Shown here one piece after another: positions 1-8,247 of a stretch of DNA of 64,000 nt (the stretch's first letter is position 1; each line of letters opens with the position of its first letter). The stretch is from Petrimonas mucosa (GTDB lineage Bacteria; Bacteroidota; Bacteroidia; Bacteroidales; Dysgonomonadaceae): assembly GCF_900095795.1 (NCBI RefSeq), contig NZ_LT608328.1, positions 3,589,001 through 3,653,000 on the forward strand, read 5' to 3'. Made by a program: the position numbers and the translations under genes. Under the pieces are notes generated by a model. That model saw nothing but the letters and a program-made list of their open reading frames with translations, was not told where the DNA came from and did no database searches.

Positions 1-1936
1 GCGGCTCGATCTTCAGCGCCTTGGTATAACTGTCGATCGCCGCCCGGTAATCCTTTTCGAGGCTGTAGATCTCTGCCATGTTGTAGTAGGCAAAAATGAA
101 GTTGGGATCGAGTCGCAACACCGTCTCATAATCCTTGAGAATAGCATCGTACCGGAACGACTTGGTGGAGATTTCGGGCACTTTTGCACGGGGAACCTGT
201 GGCAGCTCGTTCAGCCTGTCTGCCGGGTTCACTCCGACCGAGGGCTCCGGTTTAGTCGTTTCGGACGGCAACATTGGCTCGATTTCGAGCTGTTTGGTCA
301 TGATCACCGCACGCACAAAATAGGATTGCATGAAGTCGGGCTGCAGTTCGATGGCCCGGTTGATATCTTTCAGGGCATTCTCGTAATCCTGGACCAGCAT
401 GAAGTCCATCCCCCTGCCGAAATAGAGTCGGGCATCGTTGGGCCGTTCCACCATCAACCTCGAATAGTTGTCGATGGAACGGAAATGCGACTGCACCTGC
501 AACTCGTTCAGCGCGGCCTCGTTGTTCACCGCCTTAAGCCTCCAGTTGAGGTTCAGCATCTCGTTGGCCCTCTCCAGCGATTCGGAGAAGTAGACCGGCC
601 GGCTCACCTCGAATCCCTTGTCGTAATAGGTCAGCACAAACTTTGGCTCGAGCGCGATCTTGGCATTGAGATCCTGTACCCGGCCCCGCGACTCGCGCTG
701 GTATCTGCTCCGGCTCTTCTCCGTTGCCTCCTTGTCGGCGACCACCAGCAGGTTGAACTTTTCAATATCCTTGTCGGTCTCCTCCCTGGTATCCTTCGCT
801 TCTGCCGCCAGCTTCCTTCCATCCACCGCATCTACCGTTGCCCGTTGTTTGGCCTTGGCCTCCTCGTTGCGTGCAGTGAGGAAGTCCCGCTCAGCGCCGC
901 GAAGATCATTCAGCTGCCGTTTCATCTCGGCACGCATGTAATAGCCCGAGAAGAAATCGGGATGCTCCTCGAGCACCACATCCATATCACGGATGGCGCT
1001 CAGATTGTCACCTATCTCGGCATAGAGCATCGCCCGGTTGATATAGGCCATCGTATTGTCGGGTTGAAGTTCGATAACCTTGTCGAAATCCTTGATCGCC
1101 CGGTTGTTGTCGGCCACCTGTGCACGCAGCAATCCGCGGTTGAAGCGGGCAATCAGGTTGTTTTCGTCCATCTCGATCACCCGGTCGTAATCGGCCATCG
1201 CTCCCCGCAGATCGTTCAGGTAATACTTCACCAGCCCCCGATTGATATAGTTCCCGGCAAAATAGGGATCGAGCCTGATCGCCTCATCCAGGTCGGCCAG
1301 CGCCTTGTTGTACTCCTTCAGCTGGAACTGCAACACACCGCGTGCTGCAAACGACTGAGCAGTATAGGGATCTATCTCGATCGCCTTATCGTAATCGGCC
1401 AGCGCCTTCAGCGTATCTTTCTGCTCGAGATACATCTGTCCGCGGGTCAGGTAGCCTGGAATATAGTCGGGAAAACGGCGCAGCAGCACCTCGAAAAATT
1501 TCTCCGCCACCTCATACTGCTTCAGCTCGACGTTCACGATGGCCATGTTCACCAACGTGAGCCGGTCTTCAGGAAAGAACTCCAGGCTTCGCTGATAGTC
1601 GGCAGCAGCCAGTTCGAATTTCTCCTGATTCTGCCTGGCTGCTCCGCGAAGCTGGTAGGCAGCCGTATAGTAGGGATTCCGTTCGATGCAGAGGTTGGCA
1701 TCCTCTTCTGCCCCCTTGAAGTCGTCGAGCATGAATTTCGACAAGGCACGGAAGTAGTAGGGATCGGCCAGGTAAGGCTTAGCGCCGATCACCTGGTTGA
1801 AATATTGTATGGCCAACACATAGTCCTCGAAGTAAAGGGCATTCTTGCCGATCATCATCACCCGGTCGGTATTCACCTGTGATGTGGCCAGCAGTGTGGA
1901 GAGAAACAAGCAAACGGATATGGCTATCTTTTTCAT
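1..1936 (-). CDS. Tetratricopeptide repeat (TPR) protein, 3' end cut by window edge
   Basis: Read on the minus strand from an ATG at 1936, the frame stays open to position 1, giving about 645 residues without the end. It starts with a cleavable signal peptide (MKKIAISVCLFLSTLLATS), so the protein is exported to the periplasm or outer membrane. The rest is a long run of about 34-residue helical repeats of the form A-x2-YF-N-x-A-I-x-x-x-P, typical of TPR scaffolds that mediate protein-protein contacts. It lies 54 bp downstream of tsaE and may be cotranscribed with porX and tsaE. The binding partner cannot be told from sequence. Confidence 0.85.
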   Translation of the reverse strand, partial: MKKIAISVCLFLSTLLATSQVNTDRVMMIGKNALYFEDYVLAIQYFNQVIGAKPYLADPYYFRALSKFMLDDFKGAEEDANLCIERNPYYTAAYQLRGAARQNQEKFELAAADYQRSLEFFPEDRLTLVNMAIVNVELKQYEVAEKFFEVLLRRFPDYIPGYLTRGQMYLEQKDTLKALADYDKAIEIDPYTAQSFAARGVLQFQLKEYNKALADLDEAIRLDPYFAGNYINRGLVKYYLNDLRGAMADYDRVIEMDENNLIARFNRGLLRAQVADNNRAIKDFDKVIELQPDNTMAYINRAMLYAEIGDNLSAIRDMDVVLEEHPDFFSGYYMRAEMKRQLNDLRGAERDFLTARNEEAKAKQRATVDAVDGRKLAAEAKDTREETDKDIEKFNLLVVADKEATEKSRSRYQRESRGRVQDLNAKIALEPKFVLTYYDKGFEVSRPVYFSESLERANEMLNLNWRLKAVNNEAALNELQVQSHFRSIDNYSRLMVERPNDARLYFGRGMDFMLVQDYENALKDINRAIELQPDFMQSYFVRAVIMTKQLEIEPMLPSETTKPEPSVGVNPADRLNELPQVPRAKVPEISTKSFRYDAILKDYETVLRLDPNFIFAYYNMAEIYSLEKDYRAAIDSYTKALKIEP

Positions 1937-1990
1937 CTATTCGGGTATTCTTTTTACTGAACTTGTTGGATTGCTTTCTGCCCGACGCGT

Positions 1991-2419
1991 TTAATTATCC
2001 CGCCGAGTTTCGATCGTCCGCACACCGTCGTCGGAACCGTCAATATAGACCTTCACGGTACCGGCAGGGAGCAGGGGCTCGATGCGCTCGGGCCATTCGA
2101 TGAAACAGAGGTTTCCACTGTAGAAATAGTCCTCATAACCGAAGTCGAAAGCCTCCTCCAGTTTATTGATACGATAGAAATCGAAATGGAAGATGGAGTT
2201 GCCCCCTCCATCCCGATACTCGTTGATGATGGCAAAAGTGGGACTGGTGATGGTCTCCTCCACTCCCAGCTCCTCGCACAGGGCCTTGATGAAAGTGGTC
2301 TTGCCCGCACCCATTGCGCCGTAAAAGGCAAACACCTTCTCATCACCCATGCCGGAAATAAATTGGCGGGCAGCTTCGCCGATTCCTGAAATATCCTCAA
2401 TTTTCAACTGCATACTCAT
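1991..2419 (-). CDS. tsaE: tRNA threonylcarbamoyladenosine biosynthesis ATPase TsaE
   Basis: This 142-residue protein has the size and P-loop of the TsaE/YjeE family. The Walker A motif GAMGAGKTT is at residues 34-42, and the conserved FHFDFYRI and IEWPERI segments follow. TsaE is the ATPase that works with TsaB, TsaC and TsaD to build t6A37 on ANN-decoding tRNAs in the cytoplasm. The gene starts 12 bp after the porX stop, so the two are probably cotranscribed. A second in-frame ATG two codons later is an alternative start. Confidence 0.95.
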   Translation of the reverse strand: MSMQLKIEDISGIGEAARQFISGMGDEKVFAFYGAMGAGKTTFIKALCEELGVEETITSPTFAIINEYRDGGGNSIFHFDFYRINKLEEAFDFGYEDYFYSGNLCFIEWPERIEPLLPAGTVKVYIDGSDDGVRTIETRRDN

Positions 2420-2431
2420 TTGCTTTTTGCT

Positions 2432-3976
2432 CTATCTGGCCTGTAATGTCACCAATGGCACAATCATCTCCTCCATCGAGACACCTCCGTGCTGAAACGT
2501 ATTTTCGTAGTAAGAGACGTAGTGGTTGAACCGGTTGGGGTAGACGAAGAAATCGTCGCCGAGGGCGAAGATGTATCTCGTACTGATATTGGGTGATGGC
2601 AATCCCGCTTTTTCCGGGTGGGTGATGCTGAACACCCTCTTCGGATCGTAGGTGAGGTTTCGCCCCACCTTGTAGCGCAGATTGGCATTGACACTCTTCT
2701 CGCTCTCCACCTTTTGCGGATGGCGAACGCGGATGGTTCCGTGATCGGTTGTCAGGAGCACCCGCCCCCGCCTCTCCGCGATCTTTTTCAACAACCCGAT
2801 GAGAGGTGAGTGACGGAACCAGGAACGGGTAATTGACCGGTAAGCCGGCTCATCCGGAGCCAGTTCGCGGATCATTGGCGACTCGGTACGTGCATGCGAC
2901 AACATATCTATAAAATTGAAGACCACCACGTTCAGTTCGTTTCGTTCAAGCGAGGCAAAATTCTGGACAAGCTTCTCCCCTTCGGCATTCGTGCTGATCT
3001 TGTGGTAGGAATAGCGCTCTTTCCGGTTGAAACGCTCCAGCAGCGATCGCAGAAGCAGCTCTTCCGACAAGTTTTTTCCTTCAGCCTCTCCCTCGCCGAC
3101 CCACAATCCGGGAAACCTTTTCGACAACTGCAGCGGAGTCAATCCGGAAAAGATGGCATTACGCGCATATTGGGTGGCCGTTGGCAAAATGCTGAAGCAG
3201 GTATCCTCGGTATAGGTGAAAAGGTCCGATACCAGGCTTTTGATGGCCAACCACTGGTCGTACCGGAAATTATCGATCAGGATGAAGAAGATCTTTTCGC
3301 CCTTGTCGAGCTCCGGCAATAACCTTTGCTGAAGGAGCCCGTGACTCAGTAGCGGTGCCGACTCCGGATCCAGCAACCAGTTCTCGTAGTTTTGCGTCAC
3401 GAATTTTCCGAATCTGACGTTCGCTTCCGATTTTTGTGCCGCCAGCAGTTCCTGCAGCGGGTGTTGCGACCGGGAGAACTCGATTTCCCAGAATGTCAAT
3501 TTCTTATATATTGAGACCCATTCGTCTGCCCTCCGGCATTCATTCATCTCGCGGCTCAACCGGCCAAACTCCTCCCGATAGTGAATCGTATTGGACTCGC
3601 TGATGATCTCCTCCTTCTCCAACCTTTTCTTGATGGTCATCAGTATCTGGTTGGGATTGACAGGCTTGATCAGGTAATCGGCAATCTTCTTGCCGATAGC
3701 CTTTTCCATGATCCCCTCATCTTCGCTCTTGGTGATCATCACCACCGGCAGGTCGGGATGAGAGGAGGCAATCTCGGTGAGCGTCTCCAGCCCCGACAGT
3801 CCGGGCATGTGTTCATCCAGAAAGAGGATGTCGTAGACCGAAGTCCGGCACTTCTCAATGGCATCGCGTCCGCTATTCACGGTATCCACCCCATACCCCT
3901 TCTCCTCCAGAAAAAGGATATAAGGCTTGAGCAGGTCAATCTCGTCGTCCGCCCATAAGATGTGCGCTTTGTTCAT
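2432..3976 (-). CDS. porX: PorX-type response regulator with PglZ/alkaline-phosphatase-like effector domain
   Basis: A 514-residue protein with an N-terminal receiver domain (acidic pair D10-D11, phospho-acceptor D54 in LFLDEHMPG) and a long C-terminal PglZ domain of the alkaline-phosphatase superfamily. That domain includes FFILIDNFRYDQW, a probable metal site at LLTTDHGT, and a C-terminal HGGVS. In Porphyromonas and Flavobacterium, PorX (with the kinase PorY) controls type IX secretion genes; the PglZ part acts as an oligonucleotide phosphodiesterase. I chose the ATG at 3976 because the domain begins there; an upstream in-frame ATG at 4012 would add 12 residues and overlap the predicted promoter. 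No PorY gene is in view. Confidence 0.93.
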   Translation of the reverse strand: MNKAHILWADDEIDLLKPYILFLEEKGYGVDTVNSGRDAIEKCRTSVYDILFLDEHMPGLSGLETLTEIASSHPDLPVVMITKSEDEGIMEKAIGKKIADYLIKPVNPNQILMTIKKRLEKEEIISESNTIHYREEFGRLSREMNECRRADEWVSIYKKLTFWEIEFSRSQHPLQELLAAQKSEANVRFGKFVTQNYENWLLDPESAPLLSHGLLQQRLLPELDKGEKIFFILIDNFRYDQWLAIKSLVSDLFTYTEDTCFSILPTATQYARNAIFSGLTPLQLSKRFPGLWVGEGEAEGKNLSEELLLRSLLERFNRKERYSYHKISTNAEGEKLVQNFASLERNELNVVVFNFIDMLSHARTESPMIRELAPDEPAYRSITRSWFRHSPLIGLLKKIAERRGRVLLTTDHGTIRVRHPQKVESEKSVNANLRYKVGRNLTYDPKRVFSITHPEKAGLPSPNISTRYIFALGDDFFVYPNRFNHYVSYYENTFQHGGVSMEEMIVPLVTLQAR

Positions 3977-4009
3977 TCCTCTCGTACGGTTTTGCTGAAC
4001 TAGATTGAG

Positions 4010-4040
4010 CAAAAATATGCATTTATTGGCTATCTCACAA
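4010..4040 (-). promoter_or_regulatory. Probable porX promoter (Bacteroidetes type)
   Basis: On the minus strand a TATTTTTG (-7 box, 4010-4017, matching TAnnTTTG) lies 20 bp downstream of a TTG (-33, 4038-4040). It is about 35 bp upstream of the chosen porX start. Confidence 0.55.
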
Positions 4041-4101
4041 TCATTTTTTGCTTTTTTAGGACTATATCGGTTGTCGTAGCGCTTTTATGGTTTCAAGCTG
4101 A

Positions 4102-4131
4102 CTTGTTTCTCATCATTTTTACTTAACTTTG
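4102..4131 (+). promoter_or_regulatory. Probable promoter of the DUF1080-rocD-ctlX run
   Basis: TTG at 4103-4105 and TAACTTTG at 4124-4131, separated by 18 bp, match the Bacteroidetes -33/-7 consensus. The first coding ATG is at 4168. Confidence 0.55.
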
Positions 4132-4167
4132 TTAACGAGATCTATTCACCAACAACATATTAATCAG

Positions 4168-4809
4168 ATGAAAAAGACAAACGTAACGCTCTTCGCCGCA
4201 CTGCTTCTGCTTGCTCCGGCGTGCATGCAACAGGAAAAGGAGACAATTTTCAACGGAAAGGATTTATCGAACTGGAACTTCGTTGTAGAGAACGATGCCG
4301 TACCCGCAGATCAGGTTTTCACTGTGGATGAAGGCCAGATATCCATCAAGGGGGAACCGATTGGCTACATGTATACGAAGGAGAAGTATGCCAACTACAC
4401 CCTGGAACTGGAGTATCGCTGGGCAGACGAGGCGAGCAACAGCGGAATCTTCGTGCTGATTGAAGATCCAAAAAATCCCTTCCCCACATGCGTGGAGGTA
4501 CAGCTTGCAGCGGGCAAGGCGGGCGACTTCGTATTGCTTGGCGGATCGGACGTGAAAGAGTACCAACTTCCTGAAGGGGTGACGGAACGTCCGAAATTCC
4601 CGGTTGTAGAGAAGGAGCAACCTTCAAGTGAAAATCCGGCCGGTGAGTGGAACCGGGTAAAGATCACCGTTCAGGACGGGGTTATCGACGTATATGTGAA
4701 CGATGTGCACCAGAACCGGGGAACCGGCAGGGTCAAGGAGGGACACATCGGACTGCAGAGCGAGGGGAAAAGGATTCTCTTCCGGAACCTGGTGCTGACA
4801 CCGATGTAA
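4168..4809 (+). CDS. DUF1080 (3-keto-disaccharide hydrolase-like) lipoprotein
   Basis: A 213-residue lipoprotein: a short hydrophobic leader ends in the lipobox LAPAC (Cys19), followed by one DUF1080 jelly-roll domain. Family hallmarks are IFNGKDLSNWNF near the start, the central NSGIFVLIEDP, WNRVKITVQDG, and the closing GHIGLQSEGKRILFRNL. DUF1080 folds like a concanavalin-type lectin, and some members are 3-keto-glycoside hydrolases. The substrate here is unknown. I chose the ATG at 4168 because the signal peptide starts there; an upstream ATG at 4129 overlaps the predicted promoter. It lies 18 bp before rocD. Confidence 0.9.
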   Translation: MKKTNVTLFAALLLLAPACMQQEKETIFNGKDLSNWNFVVENDAVPADQVFTVDEGQISIKGEPIGYMYTKEKYANYTLELEYRWADEASNSGIFVLIEDPKNPFPTCVEVQLAAGKAGDFVLLGGSDVKEYQLPEGVTERPKFPVVEKEQPSSENPAGEWNRVKITVQDGVIDVYVNDVHQNRGTGRVKEGHIGLQSEGKRILFRNLVLTPM

Positions 4810-4827
4810 AAAACAATACCCCTGGCC

Positions 4828-6057
4828 ATGTTGATCTCGGAAAAATCACAACACTATATCGATCTGGAAGAGCGGTACGGCGCACACAACTACCATCCGC
4901 TTCCCGTTGTCCTCGCAAGGGGAAGAGGTCTCTATCTCTGGGATGTTGACGGTAAGAGGTATTTCGACTTCCTCTCCGCCTATTCAGCAGTGAACCAGGG
5001 ACATTGCCACCCGAAGATCGTCGAGGCGCTCACCAGGCAGGCGGAGACCCTCTGTCTCACCTCGCGTGCATTTTACAACGACTGCCTCGGTCCGTACGAA
5101 GCGTTCATGCACAGCTATTTCGGGTACGACAAGATGCTGCCGATGAACTCCGGAGCGGAAGCGGTAGAGACGGGACTGAAACTTGCCCGGAAATGGGGAT
5201 ACCTGAACAAGGGGATTCCCGAAAATGAAGCGATTATCGTTGCCTGTGAAGGGAATTTCCACGGCCGCACCATCACGATCGTGTCGATGTCGACCGATGG
5301 TGAGGCGCGGGCCGAATATGGCCCCTACACTCCCGGCATCGAGGTGATCCCCTACAACGACCTGGAGGCACTCCAGCAGGTATTTGAAGAGAAGGGGGAG
5401 CGAATTGCCGGATTTCTGGTTGAACCGATACAGGGCGAAGCGGGTGTTGTTGTGCCCGATGAGGGATACCTGAAAGCGTGCAAACAACTCTGCGAAGCAC
5501 ATGATATCCTCTTTATCGCCGATGAGGTACAGACCGGTATCGCCCGTACGGGGAGGCTGCTGTGCTGTGATCACGAGGGGGTCAGGCCCGACATCCTTAT
5601 CCTGGGGAAGGCCCTCTCCGGAGGTGTTTTGCCTGTCTCTGCCGTGCTTGCCGACGACCAGGTGATGCTGACTGTTAAGCCGGGACAGCACGGGTCGACC
5701 TTCGGTGGTTTCCCTATCGCCTGTAAAGTGGCGGTTGCCGCATTGGAGGTGGTCAAGGAGGAGAGACTGGCAGAAAGGGCAGCTACCCTGGGAGAACTCT
5801 TCCGCCAAGAACTGAACGGCTTCAGCAGCCCGTTTGTGAAGCAGGTCAGGGGAAAAGGGCTGCTCAACGCAATCGTCGTCGAGCCCCACAACGGCAAGGA
5901 GGCTTGGGATATCTGTCTTGCGATGGCAGAGAAGGGGCTGCTGGCAAAACCGACACACCGCCATATCATCCGCTTCGCACCTCCGTTGATGATTACCGAA
6001 GAGGAGATCAGGGAGGCAATCGGAATTATCAAGGATTCGATAAGATCACTGGAGTAG
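4828..6057 (+). CDS. rocD: Ornithine aminotransferase
   Basis: A 409-residue class III PLP aminotransferase that converts ornithine plus 2-oxoglutarate to glutamate-5-semialdehyde plus glutamate. The N-terminal [15 protein letters not shown] and the [20 protein letters not shown] segment are typical of RocD. The cofactor lysine is K261 in ILGKALSGG, after the IADEVQTG aspartate motif. The stop codon directly abuts the start of the CtlX-type gene at 6058, so the two are translationally coupled. Together they would take citrulline to ornithine and on to the glutamate/proline branch. Confidence 0.95.
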   Translation: MLISEKSQHYIDLEERYGAHNYHPLPVVLARGRGLYLWDVDGKRYFDFLSAYSAVNQGHCHPKIVEALTRQAETLCLTSRAFYNDCLGPYEAFMHSYFGYDKMLPMNSGAEAVETGLKLARKWGYLNKGIPENEAIIVACEGNFHGRTITIVSMSTDGEARAEYGPYTPGIEVIPYNDLEALQQVFEEKGERIAGFLVEPIQGEAGVVVPDEGYLKACKQLCEAHDILFIADEVQTGIARTGRLLCCDHEGVRPDILILGKALSGGVLPVSAVLADDQVMLTVKPGQHGSTFGGFPIACKVAVAALEVVKEERLAERAATLGELFRQELNGFSSPFVKQVRGKGLLNAIVVEPHNGKEAWDICLAMAEKGLLAKPTHRHIIRFAPPLMITEEEIREAIGIIKDSIRSLE

Positions 6058-6960
6058 ATGCAAACCTCATCAAGGATATTGATGGTCAGGCCTGCCCGGT
6101 TCGCATTCAACGAAGCGACGGCAACCAACAACTTCTTTCAGCGGAAGAGGGGGCAGGAGAGGGTGGAGGAAGGAGCCCTGGAGGAGTTTGACGCATATGT
6201 CAGCCTCCTCAGGAGCAACGACGTGGAGGTGTTTGTAATGCAGGACACTCCGGAACCCTCCACTCCCGATGCAATTTTTCCCAATAACTGGTTCTCCTCC
6301 CATCTTACGGGGGAGTTGGTCCTTTATCCCATGTTTGCCGAAAACCGCCGTCTGGAGAGGAAGCCCCATCTGCTCGATTTTTTACGCCGGAGGCTGAATC
6401 ACACCAAACTGATCGATCTTACACCCTGGGAAGAGAAGGGCGAGTTCCTGGAGGGCACGGGAAGCATGGTTTTCGACCGTGTCAAGCGGGTTGCCTACTG
6501 TTGCCGCTCATCCCGCACATCGGAAAAGGTACTGGCAGAGTTCTCCGCCCGGATGAACTTCGATCCGGTGGTTTTCGACGCGGTCGACCGGAACGGAAAT
6601 CCGGTCTACCACACCAACGTGATGATGGGGATCGGGACACAGGTGGCCGTTGTCTGCCTCGAGGCAATCGGGTCGGAGGGCGACCGCAATAAGGTAACGA
6701 CACGGTTGCATGCTGCCGGAAAAGTGATCGTGGAGATCTCAGTCGACCAGATGGAGCAGTTTGCCGGGAATATGTTGGAGCTGAAAAGCCGTAACGGCAC
6801 TCCCCTGATGGTGATGTCGGCCACTGCCCGAAAGTCGCTCTCATCGGAGCAGGAGAAGATTATCTCCACCTACAACAAGATCCTGTCGCCCGAGCTGACC
6901 ACCATTGAAACCAACGGGGGAGGTTCTGCCCGCTGCATGATCGCAGAGCTGTTTCATTGA
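6058..6960 (+). CDS. ctlX: Citrulline hydrolase of the amidinotransferase/arginine deiminase superfamily (CtlX type)
   Basis: A 300-residue guanidino-modifying enzyme fold. It has DAIFPNNWFSSH near residue 70, the EGTGSMVFDR segment, His185 in YHTNVMM and the nucleophile Cys293 in GGGSARCMIAELF. Arginine deiminases are longer, while this length and motif set match the CtlX group, which releases ornithine from citrulline. The zero-base junction with rocD supports that substrate. Dimethylarginine or another ureido compound cannot be excluded from sequence alone. Confidence 0.85.
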   Translation: MQTSSRILMVRPARFAFNEATATNNFFQRKRGQERVEEGALEEFDAYVSLLRSNDVEVFVMQDTPEPSTPDAIFPNNWFSSHLTGELVLYPMFAENRRLERKPHLLDFLRRRLNHTKLIDLTPWEEKGEFLEGTGSMVFDRVKRVAYCCRSSRTSEKVLAEFSARMNFDPVVFDAVDRNGNPVYHTNVMMGIGTQVAVVCLEAIGSEGDRNKVTTRLHAAGKVIVEISVDQMEQFAGNMLELKSRNGTPLMVMSATARKSLSSEQEKIISTYNKILSPELTTIETNGGGSARCMIAELFH

Positions 6961-7057
6961 TTCACTGCAAATTTTACCGTAAAAAACAGTATGTTGACAT
7001 TTTTTTTCTTTTCTTTGTGATGTAATGCTCTTTTAACCCCTTAATAAATTAATCGTC

Positions 7058-7474
7058 ATGTCATTCAGAACAGAACTTAAGGAATTTTTAATGCGCGGTA
7101 ACGTGGTCGATATGGCCGTGGGTATTGTTATCGGCGCTGCCTTTGGCAAGATCGTCACCTCATTTGTTAATGACATTCTGATGCCGCCCATCGCCATTCT
7201 GGTTGGCGACAGCAGGTTTGCAGAGCTTAAGCTGGTATTGAAAAAGGCGGTAATGGAAGGATCGGATGTTGCGGTACCGGCCATCACATGGAACTACGGT
7301 GCATTCATCCAGTCGGTTGTCGACTTCGTAATCATCGGTACGGCCATTTTCATTGTGATCAAGGCGATGAACACCATGAAACGCAAGAAGGAAGAGGCAC
7401 CGGCACCGCCCCCGGAACCTAGCAAGGAAGAGGTTCTGCTGACCGAGATCCGCGACCTGTTGAAAAACAAGTAA
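7058..7474 (+). CDS. mscL: Large-conductance mechanosensitive channel MscL
   Basis: A 138-residue inner-membrane protein with the MscL pattern: an amphipathic N-terminus, TM1 ([20 protein letters not shown]) with its pore-lining glycines, a periplasmic loop, TM2 ([18 protein letters not shown]) and a charged cytoplasmic helix ending ILTEIRDLL-like. It forms the homopentameric emergency valve that opens on hypo-osmotic shock. It converges with the next gene, leaving only 5 bp between the two stops. A TTGAC (6994) with TTTCTTTG (7010-7017) upstream may be its promoter. Confidence 0.97.
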   Translation: MSFRTELKEFLMRGNVVDMAVGIVIGAAFGKIVTSFVNDILMPPIAILVGDSRFAELKLVLKKAVMEGSDVAVPAITWNYGAFIQSVVDFVIIGTAIFIVIKAMNTMKRKKEEAPAPPPEPSKEEVLLTEIRDLLKNK

Positions 7475-7479
7475 CCCCC

Positions 7480-8247
7480 TTACTGCATCTCGGTAAGGTA
7501 TTTCCAGTATCGGCGCGGCATCTGCTGGCGCTGTAGCTTGAGGTTGATCCGCTCTTTGATGGTGATGCTTTTGAAATAGGCTTTCCATAACTGCTGAAAA
7601 AAGGCTTCATCGTCCGAGAGGCGGTCCTCGTCTACAATTCCCGACTTCAGGCGGGAGAACTCTTCCTGCGGAAAGGTGACCTCGGCAACGGTACGGGTAT
7701 CGTAATAGAGACCGCAATTCCGGTTTGTATCGTAAATGATCCAGGGTTGACCGGCATAACGCGACCTGAAATGCGGTACGATCAATGAAAGTACATTGTA
7801 ACGTGGAGAAACAGGAGCGAACCAGATACCGTCGGCCGTCTCCTGAAAACGGATGAACTGGATCAGTTTCCGGGCATCGGCACCCACCTTCTGTGCGATA
7901 TCCTTGATACGAAGTACATCATCATCTCCGAAATTCATTTCAATCCCCTGAGGATGATCGATATTTTTACGGATATACCGGAACAGCAACATCGCTGTCT
8001 CCGGCAATTCCGACAACCAGACGCTCAGCAACATATTTTGTGCGAATTTCGATATTTTTTTCTCCAATCCTTTCCATACACGTTTCGATTTCTCTTTTTC
8101 AGTATCCACATAGTACTGCTCATCTATAAACAGAGGTTTTTGATCGAATTCAGAAAGGATCAGATCGGGAAATTTTCTCTGCTCATACGCAAAGAAAACA
8201 CATGAAAGTAATCCGTCGAAAGTATTATCGTATGTAAAAACAATCAT
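7480..8247 (-). CDS. TIGR03915-family putative DNA repair protein
   Basis: A 255-residue protein that starts MIVFTYDNTFDGLLSCVF and carries a C-terminal DUF4130-type region (WFAPVSPRYNVLSLIVPHF and YFKSITIKERINLKLQRQQMP). Family members usually sit beside the radical SAM protein TIGR03916; both are suspected DNA repair or DNA modification factors, but the reaction is unknown. Here the partner is 16.7 kb away at 24958-26220, with a whole PUL between. The start overlaps the GH2 stop by one base (taATG), so the gene is now coupled to the PUL transcript. Confidence 0.88.
   Translation of the reverse strand: MIVFTYDNTFDGLLSCVFFAYEQRKFPDLILSEFDQKPLFIDEQYYVDTEKEKSKRVWKGLEKKISKFAQNMLLSVWLSELPETAMLLFRYIRKNIDHPQGIEMNFGDDDVLRIKDIAQKVGADARKLIQFIRFQETADGIWFAPVSPRYNVLSLIVPHFRSRYAGQPWIIYDTNRNCGLYYDTRTVAEVTFPQEEFSRLKSGIVDEDRLSDDEAFFQQLWKAYFKSITIKERINLKLQRQQMPRRYWKYLTEMQ

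Noticed and set aside
326-1882. 518-codon open frame on the plus strand
   Set aside because: It is antisense to the TPR gene, has no recognisable domain, and the minus-strand frame has a signal peptide and clear repeats.
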